Assembly (NCBI RefSeq): GCF_022669015.1
Contig: NZ_JAKKSL010000001.1
Location: 1,346,059 to 1,410,058 of the forward strand
DNA length: 64,000 nt
DNA from: Colwellia maritima
GTDB taxonomy: Bacteria > Pseudomonadota > Gammaproteobacteria > Enterobacterales > Alteromonadaceae
Direction: 5' to 3'
Every line of letters starts with the position of its first letter. The stretch's first letter is position 1. The notes under the pieces were generated by a model that saw only the letters and a program-made list of their open reading frames with translations, did no database searches and had not been told where the DNA came from. Made by a program: the position numbers and the translations under genes. Shown here in pieces: positions 21,849 to 31,656 of the stretch.

Positions 21849-22325
21849 ATGATTGTATTACAGAATGCGATGGAAAAAAGTCAACTTTATAAAATAGACG
21901 AGTTTGGCGTTAAAAACTATAATTATGGTGTGGTAGGATTTTTATCTTTGGCGCTGTTTGCGATATTGAATATTTCCTTAGGCTACGTTACTTTTTTGGC
22001 TGAAACAAGCGTTGCCAATTCTCCCGTACAAAACTATGTTGATGCACTGTGGTTGATGTTGATGTCTTCAACTACGATCGGGTTTGGTGATGTATACCCC
22101 ATAACCTTTGTTGGCAGAGCTGCTGTTTTTATCATGTTTATTTTAGGTGTAGGTATCTTAGGTGGAGTAGGCGCAGTATTTGCCAATAAAATATTTGGTT
22201 TTGCTGATACCAGTATTAAAAACAGGGAGTTAAGAAGACAAAATGCAGAAATATTTGCCCAAAACATAAAAATTCATCAAAAATTAGAACAGCTCGAAAA
22301 GAAATTAGAGTCTTTATCAAAGTGA
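21849..22325 (+). CDS. Two-TM potassium-channel-type protein
   Basis: A 158-residue membrane protein of the Ion_trans_2 type. TM1 is about residues 28-50, the pore loop with selectivity filter TTIGFGDVYP spans 75-84, and TM2 spans about 88-115. A cytoplasmic tail of about 40 residues (RELRRQNAEIFAQNIKIH and on) has heptad-like Leu/Ile spacing and may form a coiled coil for tetramerisation. The filter reads G-F-G-D as in several bacterial K+ channels. There is no RCK domain. Ion specificity is inferred from the filter only. Confidence 0.8.
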   Translation: MIVLQNAMEKSQLYKIDEFGVKNYNYGVVGFLSLALFAILNISLGYVTFLAETSVANSPVQNYVDALWLMLMSSTTIGFGDVYPITFVGRAAVFIMFILGVGILGGVGAVFANKIFGFADTSIKNRELRRQNAEIFAQNIKIHQKLEQLEKKLESLSK

Positions 22326-22373
22326 TTTTAAAAATATTTGCCAATAATATTGGTGCGGCTAATATTATCTCTT

Positions 22374-22399
22374 TAATTAACCTGAGCTGAGGTTAATTA
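22374..22399. terminator. Hairpin after the ion channel gene
   Basis: TAATTAACCT pairs with AGGTTAATTA around a six-base loop. It may end transcription of the channel gene, but there is no T-run. Confidence 0.4.
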
Positions 22400-22407
22400 T
22401 TAAAGCT

Positions 22408-22482
22408 AGTGTAAGTGGGAATTTAATCGAGTTTTAGAATTTCAACAAATTCACCCGATCAAAGTCCCACTTCATTTACACT
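22408..22482. repeat. Long imperfect hairpin between convergent genes
   Basis: The left arm AGTGTAAGTGGGA and onward pairs with the right arm ending TCCCACTTCATTTACACT. A second stem, GAATTT/AAATTC, sits inside. It reaches into the trhO 3' end. Either a bidirectional terminator or a small palindromic repeat. Confidence 0.45.
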
Positions 22483-23483
22483 GTGTTATTATTTCTTAGA
22501 TTGCGCCTTTTTTTAATAGATTTTTCTAGACGACGTTCATTTATCACGTCTTGCACATCACCACCAATATGGCTTTCACCACGTTCAGCGGCTAACGCTA
22601 TTTGCCGCTCACGTTCAGCAAAGCGGTGTCGTTGTTTTTCACTTACTTTGTCATGACAACGGTGACAACTAACCCCTTTAACATAATGCTCATGTTGCTT
22701 TTCTTGTTCTGTTAATGGAAAACGACATGCAAAACATTGATCGTATTGGCCTTGTTCTAAACCATGATTTACGGCAACGCGACCGTCAAAAACAAAACAC
22801 TCACCTTCCCACATAGTATCAGTTTTAGGAACTTCTTCGAGGTATTTTAAAATTCCTCCTTCAAGGTGATACACTTCTTCAAAACCTTGCTCTTTCAGAT
22901 AAGCAGTAGATTTTTCGCAACGAATTCCCCCGGTACAAAACATGGCAACTTTTTTATGTTTGTTTTTATCTAGATTTTTTTCCACATAGGCAGGGAATTC
23001 TCGAAACGTTTCCGTATCGGGGTTTAAAGCACCTTTAAATGTCCCAATTTCAACTTCGTAATCGTTACGAGTGTCAACCAATAAAACCTCAGGATCAGAG
23101 ATAAGTGCATTCCAATCTTGTGGCTTTACATACGTACCTACCACTTGATTAGGGTCGATACCTTCAACACCCATGGTCACAATTTCTTTTTTTAACTTTA
23201 CTTTGGTGCGATGAAAAGGGTTTTCATCAGCGTAAGACTCTTTATGCGAAATATTTGTTAATCCAGGTTGTTTGTCTAGATAATCGAGTACTGCATCAAT
23301 ACCTGCTTGAGAACCTGCAATTGTTCCGTTGATGCCTTCTGCGGCTAATAGCAGCGTACCTTTTACTTCTAATTCGGTCATTGTTGCTAAGAGAGGGGCT
23401 CGTAATTCACGATAGTTCTCTAAACGTACGAATTTATAAAGGGCACAAATAGTTATTGTCCCCAAGGTGTTCTTGGTTGTCAT
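22476..23483 (-). CDS. trhO: tRNA uridine(34) hydroxylase TrhO
   Basis: YceA-type rhodanese-domain protein that makes 5-hydroxyuridine at the wobble position of tRNAs. The N-terminal ferredoxin-like part ([15 protein letters not shown]) and the rhodanese core with active-site Cys in [16 protein letters not shown] are present. The C-terminal zinc-ribbon-like part has two CxxC pairs (CFACRF and CHRCHD). The third ATG at 23483 is chosen because GGAG sits seven bases upstream; earlier in-frame starts exist at 23495 and 23504. Frame intact. Confidence 0.93.
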   Translation of the reverse strand: MTTKNTLGTITICALYKFVRLENYRELRAPLLATMTELEVKGTLLLAAEGINGTIAGSQAGIDAVLDYLDKQPGLTNISHKESYADENPFHRTKVKLKKEIVTMGVEGIDPNQVVGTYVKPQDWNALISDPEVLLVDTRNDYEVEIGTFKGALNPDTETFREFPAYVEKNLDKNKHKKVAMFCTGGIRCEKSTAYLKEQGFEEVYHLEGGILKYLEEVPKTDTMWEGECFVFDGRVAVNHGLEQGQYDQCFACRFPLTEQEKQHEHYVKGVSCHRCHDKVSEKQRHRFAERERQIALAAERGESHIGGDVQDVINERRLEKSIKKRRNLRNNNTV

Positions 23484-24041
23484 TATGTTCTCCATTGAGC
23501 TCACTAGAACGTAAATCTAGCGCTATAGATAAAAGATAAATCAAAATATAAAAGGACTTATATTTTGGGCTGCAAATTCTAGCAGAAAAGTCGTTATGAA
23601 GTCTATTTTCACCCAGTGAATAATACCAATTTGATTAAATTTCTTCCCAACTCAGAGCTTCATTAGCGAGCTTAGAACAAGCAAAATTGATTAAACATAG
23701 TTATTCTATATTTCTTCAATTTTGCGATGTTATCAGGTTGCTAATGAGCTCCCGAAGGGCGAGTTTAAAAGGCTTATATGCGGCGTTATTGATTTTGACA
23801 AGGACGCTACATGGATGTAGCTTATTAGAGAATGCAGGAGCATATTCTCCTGAATAACCATTCTCTTCAATCAATGCCTTGCCTCTATGCCTTTTAATTC
23901 TCGCTGAGTGGGAAAGAACTTAATCAACTTGGTATAAACTTGAATATGTAAAGAAAAACTCTTGAACTTCACCTTTGTAAGAGTAGACTGAAAATTATTC
24001 ATTGAAATACCACGGTTTAACTCAATTGGTACAACGTAAAG
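23484..24041. other. 558-bp intergenic region, mostly a MITE-like repeat
   Basis: Lies between trhO and the HlyD-family gene. Most of it is the inverted-repeat element at 23621-23937. No gene is seen. Confidence 0.6.
23621..23937. mobile_element. MITE-like element with 37-bp inverted ends
   Basis: The left end (TAATACCAATTTGATTAA, then CTTCCCAACTCAGAG) and the right end (CTCGCTGAGTGGGAAAG, then TTAATCAACTTGGTATAA) are imperfect inverted repeats of about 37 bp. Inside are small palindromes, CTACATGGATGTAG and CAGGAG/CTCCTG. There is no coding frame. End fragments recur at 11085-11127 and 34651-34688, so this is a dispersed family. Similar sequences are, from memory, common in Colwellia and related genera. 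Confidence 0.7.
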
Positions 24042-25046
24042 ATGTCTATTATGCTTAGTAAAATTTGCTTGTTTTTTATTTTTATATTGTTAACGGCTTG
24101 TAGTAACGATAAGCCTAACATTGCGCTAGGTACATTAGAGCGAGATCGTATTGCTCACACCGCTACTGTGAGTGAAGTCATTGTTGCACTTCCGGTTGAA
24201 GCAGGTAGTAAGGTAAGTAAAGGTACCGTCCTTGTTAAACTCGATGATGAATTACAAAAAGCTTTAGTTGCTAAGGCGTTAGCACAAGTACAACAAGCGC
24301 AAGCAAATTTAGACAAAGCACACAACGGCGCTCGTGCTGAAGAAGTTGCAGCAGCACAAGCAAAAGTTGCAGGTGCCCAAGCCGCTCTTGTAAAAAGTAA
24401 GGCAAATTTTGCCAGAGAGGATCGTTTAATAAAGTCTAATTTAACTAGTCAGTCTAGCTTCGATAGTACTTTAGCAGCAAGAGATGAAAGTCTATCTTAT
24501 CTTCAGAGTGCCCAAGAACAACTCAGACAATTAGTTAATGGTACGCGTATTGAAGACTTAGCCATTGCTGAAGCCATTTTAGCGACCAATGTTGCTATGT
24601 TAACCAGTGAACAAAAAAAGTTGGATAATTTAACCATTACGGCAAAACGCGATGGTATTTTGGATAACTTACCATGGAACTTAGGAGAACGGGTTACTGC
24701 AGGTAGCCCTGTCGCGATCGTGCTAGGCGGTAAAGTGCCTTTTGCGCGTGTTTATATTCCTGAACCATACAGAGTTCAAATAAAAGTAGGTGATAAATTA
24801 ACGGTGCAGGTTGACGGCTTAGCACAACCTTTATTAGGCACAGTGCGGATAGCGACAGAGCCTGCATTTACCCCATATTATGCCCTCAATCAAGCTGAGC
24901 GAGCTAATCTTATGTATTTGGCAGAAGTTGTTTTGCCTGACAGTGCTGCTGAATTACCGAGTGGTATTCCTACCCAAGTACTTTTACCGACGTTAGATGC
25001 TAAAAATCCTTTATTAAATACCTTAACAAGTCAAACTAATGACTGA
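24042..25046 (+). CDS. HlyD-family periplasmic adaptor lipoprotein
   Basis: Membrane fusion subunit linking the ABC transporter below to an outer-membrane channel. Lipobox LLTAC with Cys20, then a barrel-sandwich (VIVALPVEAGSKVSKGTVLVKLDDE), an Ala/Gln-rich coiled-coil hairpin (residues about 75-190) and a second lipoyl half (LDNLTITAKRDGILDNLPW). It resembles YbhG/YhiI-type adaptors. Its 3' end overlaps the ATPase gene by 8 bases, so adaptor, ATPase and permease form one operon. The substrate cannot be told. Confidence 0.85.
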   Translation: MSIMLSKICLFFIFILLTACSNDKPNIALGTLERDRIAHTATVSEVIVALPVEAGSKVSKGTVLVKLDDELQKALVAKALAQVQQAQANLDKAHNGARAEEVAAAQAKVAGAQAALVKSKANFAREDRLIKSNLTSQSSFDSTLAARDESLSYLQSAQEQLRQLVNGTRIEDLAIAEAILATNVAMLTSEQKKLDNLTITAKRDGILDNLPWNLGERVTAGSPVAIVLGGKVPFARVYIPEPYRVQIKVGDKLTVQVDGLAQPLLGTVRIATEPAFTPYYALNQAERANLMYLAEVVLPDSAAELPSGIPTQVLLPTLDAKNPLLNTLTSQTND

Positions 25047-25995
25047 GTTAGCAATAGAGGCGAGTAATTTAACCCGAAAATTTGGCGCAATGACAGCGGT
25101 TTCATCGCTGAACTTGCAAGTGGATAAGCAAATGATTTATGGATTTCTTGGGCCGAATGGCTCAGGGAAAACGACGGTTATCCGCTTGCTGACAGGGTTA
25201 TTAAAACCAACTGCAGGCGAGGTTAATGTCTTAGGCTGTAACTTGCCGGGAGATGCAGAAAAACTCCGTAGACAAATAGGTTATATGACACAAAAGTTTT
25301 CTTTATATGATGATTTAACTGTTAAAGAGAATATGCAATTTATCGCTCGTATCTATGGGTTAACCCCTAAAGAGCAAAAAGCACGACATGATGAATTAAT
25401 GAGTATTTATCAATTGACCAAACTTAACCAACAACTGAGTGGTAGTTTAAGTGGCGGACAAAAGCAACGTTTGGCGCTTGCTTGTGCGGTTATGCACAAA
25501 CCTAAGTTATTGTTTTTAGATGAACCAACCTCGGCGGTAGATCCTGAAAATCGCCGGGAATTTTGGGAGCAATTATTTGATTTATGTGATCAGGGTATCA
25601 CTATCTTAGTTTCAACTCATTACATGGATGAAGCTGAGCGATGTCATAAATTAGCTATTTTAAAAAATGGCGTTAAATGCGCTGATGATTCACCAGATAG
25701 GTTGATGACAAATATGCCCGCAAAGGTTGTTGAAGTCTCAAGTAATAACCTTAGACAATTGAAGCAGCAATTAATAATCTTGCCTGAGGTGGTATCAGCA
25801 TCACAGCTCGGCGCACATTTACGGGTATTATTAACTAATGACATTGTGGATCCAATGGCTTTTTTAAATAGCACTAAAATGATAAATGCTAAAACGGAAA
25901 TGCAGACTGTTAGAGCCAGTCTCGAAGATGTTTTTGTGCTATCAACAAGTAGTAACTTGAGCCATCAATCAGAGGTCCATCAGGTAAAACCATGA
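25039..25995 (+). CDS. ABC exporter ATP-binding protein
   Basis: Cytoplasmic ATPase of an ABC-2 type exporter, 318 residues. Walker A GPNGSGKT, Q-loop MTQKFSLYDDLTV, signature LSGGQKQR, Walker B LLFLDEPTSAVDP and switch His in VSTHYMDEAERC are all present. The C-terminal 100 residues are the usual extension of the YbhF/CcmA subgroup. Overlaps the adaptor before it (8 bases) and the permease after it (4 bases). Confidence 0.93.
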   Translation: MTELAIEASNLTRKFGAMTAVSSLNLQVDKQMIYGFLGPNGSGKTTVIRLLTGLLKPTAGEVNVLGCNLPGDAEKLRRQIGYMTQKFSLYDDLTVKENMQFIARIYGLTPKEQKARHDELMSIYQLTKLNQQLSGSLSGGQKQRLALACAVMHKPKLLFLDEPTSAVDPENRREFWEQLFDLCDQGITILVSTHYMDEAERCHKLAILKNGVKCADDSPDRLMTNMPAKVVEVSSNNLRQLKQQLIILPEVVSASQLGAHLRVLLTNDIVDPMAFLNSTKMINAKTEMQTVRASLEDVFVLSTSSNLSHQSEVHQVKP

Positions 25996-27133
25996 GATCT
26001 TTATTAAGAATTCAAGCAATTATTACCAAGGAATTAATCCAACTAAAACGCGATAGAATGACCTTTGGTATGGTCATAATGATCCCTTTAGTACAGTTGT
26101 TATTATTTGCTTTTGCGATTAACACTAATATCCGTCATATTCCTGTAGGCGTATTAGATCAAAGCCAAACTGGGCTTAGTCGTGTTTTACAACAAACAAT
26201 CTCTGCTACGAGCACCGTTAAGTTTACTCAACATTATGACTCGATAATCGAAGCACAATCGGCTATTGAACGGAGTGAGGTTCGCGCGGTGTTAATTATT
26301 CCTCATGACGTGAGTCAGCGTTTAGTGAGACACGCAACGGTAGGTTTTGGTTTGACCGCGAGTGATGAAGAAACTAGTCGACCTATAGCCCAGTGGTTAG
26401 TTGATGGATCTGATTCGGCTATTGCCGGCAGTATTAAAGGTTTACGAAATATGCCTTTAACTGAATTATTAGATAAACCTACTAATCGTAATGTACCTAC
26501 TTTTGAAGTCACTTTATTATATAACCCAGAGCAACGCAGTGTTGTTAATATAGTGCCGGGGCTTGTTGGTATCATTTTAACTATGACCATGATCATGTTC
26601 ACCTCAGGCGCCATTGTACGTGAACGAGAGCGGGGTAATATGGAGTTGCTTATCACAACACCTCTAGCTTCTATTGAGCTAATGATAGGTAAAATAATTC
26701 CTTATATTTTTATTGGTGCTATTCAAGTTATTATTATTTTAAGTTTGGGGTACTTTTTTTTAATGTACCAATTAATGGCACAGGATGGCAATTGGCATTA
26801 GCAACCTTGCTCTTTATTTGCGCTAGCCTAGTTTTAGGCTTGGTTATTTCTACCTTAGCAACAAACCAATTACAATCGACGCAAATGACGATATTTATTT
26901 TGCTTCCATCAATATTGCTGTCAGGTTTTATGTTTCCGTATGAAGGCATGCCTGAAACAGCTCAATACATCGCTGAAGCACTGCCCGCGACACATTTTAT
27001 TCGTTTGATTCGTGGTGTCGTTCTTCGTGATGTTGCAGTGGTAGATATGACATTTGATATGATTTGGCTTATTGGTTTCACCATAATAGGCTTGATGGTA
27101 GCAGCACTTCGCTTTAAGAAAACGCTAGACTAA
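25992..27133 (+). CDS. ABC-2 type exporter permease, one frame break
   Basis: Membrane subunit of the exporter. TM1 near residue 25 (MVIMIPLVQLLLFAFAINTNI), a large periplasmic domain, then membrane helices from NIVPGLVGIILTMTMIMFTSG onward, as in YbhS/YbhR. The helix-loop FNVPINGTGWQL and the last helices are in another frame. The break coincides with the run of eight T at 26754-26761 (nine would fit), a homopolymer error unlike the GCTGG-type breaks. The C-terminal FPYEGMPETAQYIAEALPATHFIRLIRG is diagnostic for ABC-2 permeases. Confidence 0.9.
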
Positions 27134-27397
27134 TGATGTTTTTTTACTGACCCTCTTACTACTATTTCACCTCAGGGCGGAGAAGAAACCAACGTAATGA
27201 CTTATTATTTTACTGACTTATATGGTAGTAAGAATTATTATGACGGTAGGCATTTTGTCGATTAATACTGAGGTATGATGCTTAGTAACAGCAGAAATTT
27301 AACCGTTAATCACTTAGTTATTGGACAAGTTTGTTCAATATAAAAACAATATAATGTTTGGTAGGGCTAATGATAATAATTAACAAAGGAAACTATT

Positions 27398-28302
27398 ATG
27401 GGTCATCATGACCATCACCACGGGCATAGCCATACTCATGACGGCAAGTTAAGTTTGGCAGTGTTTATTAATATTTTATTAACAATAGTACAAATTATTG
27501 CAGGTTTAGTCTCTGGTAGTTTGTCACTGATTGCTGATGCTTTACATAACTTAAGTGATGCAGGGGCAATTGTAATTGCAATTGTGGCGAGAAAAATTGC
27601 CCGTAAACCCGCCAGTAGTCGGATGACATATGGTTTTAAACGTGCTGAAATTTTAGGGGCGTTAATTAACAGTACTACATTAATTATTGTTGGTATTTAT
27701 TTGATCTATGAAGCGATTTCTAAATATTTTAATCCAGAACCGATAGATGGTTGGATTGTTGTCTGGGTTGCTGCTATCGCTTTGGTGATAGATGCAGGCA
27801 CCGCATGGTTAACTTATAAAGCGGGTGCGAAAAATAATCTTAATTTGAAAGCAGCATTTATACATAATTTATCAGATGCGTTTGCATCTATCGTTGTGAT
27901 TGTTCTTTTTGGAACACTCATTATTTTATATCAGTGGTATGTTGTTGATTTAGTCGCAACTATTTTTATTTCCATTTATGTAATCTATCATGGCTTATCA
28001 TTAGCTAAACAAAGCATTAATATTTTAATGCAGGCAGTCCCTGATAATATTGATATTGATACTTTATGTACTGACATTGAATCACTCTCCTGTGTAAATA
28101 AAGTGCATCATATTCATGTTTGGCAGCTTGATGATAATGATAAGTTTTTAGAAGCCCATGTCTCTTTACAAGTAGATGGGCTAACAAAGGGGTGGAGCAA
28201 GTTAAGCAAATGCTTATTGAGCAATATGACATATCACATTCTACAATCGAAGGTTATATTGGCAATAGAGAAAATTCAAAGACTTGCTATATTCGGCCTT
28301 AA
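27398..28302 (+). CDS. Cation diffusion facilitator (ZitB-like), one frame break
   Basis: Proton-coupled divalent metal exporter, probably zinc. The His-rich N-terminus (GHHDHHHGHSHTHDG), then six membrane segments with the paired metal sites SLIADALHNLSDAG and AAFIHNLSDAFASI, both HxxxD. A C-terminal cytoplasmic domain has VHHIHVWQLDD. The break at 28186-28195 (AAAGGGGTGG) separates the last 38 residues (VEQVKQMLIEQYDISHSTIE onward). AAGCTGGTGG would restore Lys-Leu-Val-Glu. True stop at 28300-28302; the unrepaired frame runs to 28312. Confidence 0.9.
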
Positions 28303-28328
28303 TTTTTTCTGATAATCGCCAATAAAAA

Positions 28329-28365
28329 ACGCCCGTTAATGTAAATATCAACGGGCGTTTTATTT
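28329..28365. terminator. Bidirectional terminator between CDF gene and acnB
   Basis: ACGCCCGTT and AACGGGCGT form a 9-bp stem around a 12-base loop. It is flanked by A on the left and T on the right, so it can stop both converging transcripts. Confidence 0.88.
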
Positions 28366-28367
28366 AA

Positions 28368-30987
28368 CTACGCTTCTACTTGCAAAATCACTTTATCTGC
28401 TTTTGATGTATAGCTTTCCATTTTATCAAAATTTAAGTAACGGTAAGTATCAGCAGCGGTAGCATTAATTTGCTTCGCATAGTCCATGTACTCTTCAACG
28501 GTTGGTAATCTACCTAAAATAGCACCAACACCCGCCAATTCAGCCGAGGTTAGGTAAACATTTGCACCATTACCTAAACGGTTTGGGAAGTTACGTGTAG
28601 AGGTTGAAAGTACGGTAGACTTTTCAGCAACACGTGCTTGGTTACCCATACATAGTGAGCAGCCAGGAGTTTCCATTCGAGCACCGGCTTTACCATAAAT
28701 ACTGTAGTAACCCTCATCAGTTAATTGATCACGATCCATCTTAGTCGGCGGCGCAACCCATAAACGTGTTGGCAATGTACCGTTGAATTTCTCAATCAGC
28801 TTACCTGCTGCACGGAAATGGCCAATATTAGTCATACATGAACCAATGAATACTTCATCAATAGCAACGCCGGCAACTTCTGACAATAATTTTGCATCAT
28901 CAGGGTCGTTAGGACAACATACGATAGGTTCTTTGATTTCATTTAAATCGATTTCAATGACTTGAGCATATTCAGCGTCAGAGTCAGCTTCCATTAATGA
29001 CGGATTCGCTAACCATGCTTCCATACCTTTTATACGACGAGTAATGGTACGAACATCACCGTAACCTTCACTGATCATCCATTTAAGCATAACAATGTTA
29101 GAGTTTAGGTATTCAGCAACGGCATCTTCTTCTAATTTAATAGTACAACCGACAGCACTTCGTTCAGCAGAGGCATCAGATAATTCAAATGCTTGTTCAA
29201 CTGACAAACCTTTAAGACCTTCAATCTCTAGTACACGACCAGAAAACTCGTTGATTTTCCCCGCTTTTTCAACGGTCAATAAGCCCTTTTTGATTGCGTA
29301 ATAAGGAATAGAATGCACGAGATCACGCAAGGTAATGCCTGGTTGCATTTCGCCTTTAAAACGCACTAATACAGATTCAGGCATATCAAGCGGCATAACT
29401 CCTGTTGCAGCTGCAAAGGCAACTAAACCAGAACCCGCAGGGAATGAGATACCTAACGGAAAACGGGTATGAGAATCGCCGCCCGTACCAACGGTATCTG
29501 GTAATAGCATACGGTTTAACCATGAGTGAATCACACCATCACCTGGACGAAGTGAAACACCACCACGATTCATCATAAAATCAGGTAATGTGTGATGCGT
29601 GATAACATCAACAGGTTTAGGATAAGCAGAAGTATGACAGAATGACTGCATGGTTAAATCGGCAGAAAAACCTAAACAAGCCAAATCTTTAAGCTCATCA
29701 CGTGTCATTGGCCCAGTTGTATCTTGCGAGCCTACTGTAGTCATTTTGGGTTCACAGTATTGACCTGCACGAACACCATCAATACCACAGGCTTTACCCA
29801 CCATTTTTTGTGCTAGGGTAAAACCTTTTGTTGATGAAGTCACTGTTGCTTGTTGAGAAAATAGTTGAGGAGCCGGTAAACCTAAGGCTTCACAAGCACG
29901 CGTAGTTAAACCACGACCGATGATAAGAGGAATACGTCCACCTGCACGAACCTCGTCTAATAAAACTGGGTTAAGTGTAAACTCAGAAATCACTTCACCG
30001 GCTGCATTTTTAACAACGCCTTCATATGGGTAAATATCAATGATATCGCCCATATTCATTTTTTGAACGTCTAGTTCAATGGGTAATGCGCCTGAGTCTT
30101 CCATTGTGTTGTAAAAAATAGGGGCTATTTTGCCACCTAAACAAACACCACCGCCGCGTTTATTAGGGATACAAGGGATATCATCCCCCATGAACCATAA
30201 AACAGAGTTAGTTGCAGATTTACGTGAAGAGCCAGTACCAACAACATCACCAACATAAGCGAGTGGAATACCGTCTTTTTGTAACTCTTCAATCTGAGAT
30301 ATTGGGCCGATAACGCCATCTTCATCAGGCGTGATACCTTCACGGGCAATTTTTAACATGGCTTTTGCGTGTAAAGGAATATCAGGGCGTGACCAAGCAT
30401 CAGGTGCAGGAGATAAATCATCTGTGTTGGTTTCACCGGTTACTTTAAACACTTTAACCGTGATTTTTGTCGCAACTTTTTCTTTTGAAGTAAACCATTC
30501 GCCATCAGCCCAAGATTGTAATACTTGTTTAGCCGCTGCATTACCCGCTTCGGCTTTTTCTTGTACATCATGAAATGCATCAAACATTAATAACGTATTT
30601 GATAAACCTTTAGCTGCGATTGGTGCTAATTTATCAGAGTCTAATAAGTCGATCATGGGTTGAATATTATAGCCACCTAACATAGTACCTAATAATTCAG
30701 TGGCTTCTTCAGGTGTTAGTATAGGTGATGTTGTTTCACCTTTTGTGATAGCAGCTAAAAAACCGAGCTTTAATGTAAGCTGCATCATCAACACCTGCAG
30801 GCACACGGTTTGTTAACAAATCAATTAAAAAGGCCTCTTCACCGACAGGTGGGGTTTTAACTAATTCAACTAATGCTGCTGTTTGTTCAGCGTTTAAAGC
30901 CTTAGGTACAATACCTTCAGCGGCACGTTCTGCTACGTGGTTGCGATATTCTTGAAGCACGACATTCACCTTTTTATTTGGAGACAC
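28368..30987 (-). CDS. acnB: Aconitate hydratase B, one frame break
   Basis: Bifunctional aconitase/2-methylisocitrate dehydratase of the TCA cycle. The N-terminal HEAT-like domain ([19 protein letters not shown]), the swivel domain ([20 protein letters not shown]), the catalytic parts with [14 protein letters not shown] and GGDSHTRFP, and cluster Cys in SCMTNIGHF and [11 protein letters not shown] match AcnB. The first 83 codons stop early. The main frame begins at [14 protein letters not shown]. The break is at 30763-30768, where the minus strand reads GCTCGG for an expected GCTGG (Lys-Ala-Gly-Phe). About 870 residues when restored. Confidence 0.95.
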
Positions 30988-31656
30988 TAGTTACTTTAGA
31001 GTGGCTCGGAAATATAGAGCCAATTTAGGACAAAGTTTTTAAGTATCTAGGATTAAAAAAAACACTGTAATAATACGATATTGTCGACACTTTTTGTTGT
31101 TTGATGGTAGTCATGGTGTTTATTTTCAATATGTTAATTGTTTATAGTGTAGTTTTTTCAATGGATTAAAGTTTTAATCTATTTTTTTTGTACGACTATA
31201 ATACTAGTCAGTTTTTTATTGTTTCAATATTGTCGGAAATACCTTAATTTTGCTTAAGGTTATATAATGCAAATCAGACACATCAAAATGGTCGCTAACT
31301 ATCCCCAATTGTGAAGTAGAGGTAAGCAGCTCGATTGATAGTATAGGAGATAAAATAACTTTGAGCGACTAGGTGCTTTACATTTTTGCAATGGCTTGTG
31401 GGGTAATCGCATTTTTTCACAGATAAGTTGATTTTAGTACTAAATCAACGCAGATAAGAACTCAGAATATAGTATTTTTAATATAACGAATAACCCATTA
31501 TAAGTCACATAACTATATTTTCTAGTTGCCATTATTTATATGAATAGTCCTTATTTAAGCAAATGATTAGTAGTTAGCTGAAAATCAGGTAAAATAGAAA
31601 CAAAAATTTATCCTTCCCATTAGATTTTTACCATTAATAGCTAGAGAGAGTATCAA
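30988..31656. other. 669-bp divergent region between two aconitase genes
   Basis: AT-rich, no gene seen. It must hold the promoters of both aconitases. ATTGTCGACACT at 31080-31091 is nearly palindromic around GTCGAC, and CAATATTGTCGG appears again near 31225-31236. These resemble GntR-type operators, but the regulator cannot be named. Confidence 0.5.
31080..31091. promoter_or_regulatory. Possible operator, palindrome around GTCGAC
   Basis: ATTGTCGACACT has the core TTGTCGACA. A related half, ATTGTCGG, lies about 150 bp further. Position upstream of acnB (minus strand) fits a repressor site. This is inference from symmetry only. Confidence 0.3.

Noticed and set aside
27653-28232. Overlapping open frames opposite the CDF and other genes
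   Set aside because: They are antisense or out-of-frame shadows of clear protein genes and have no own ribosome binding site or conserved motifs.
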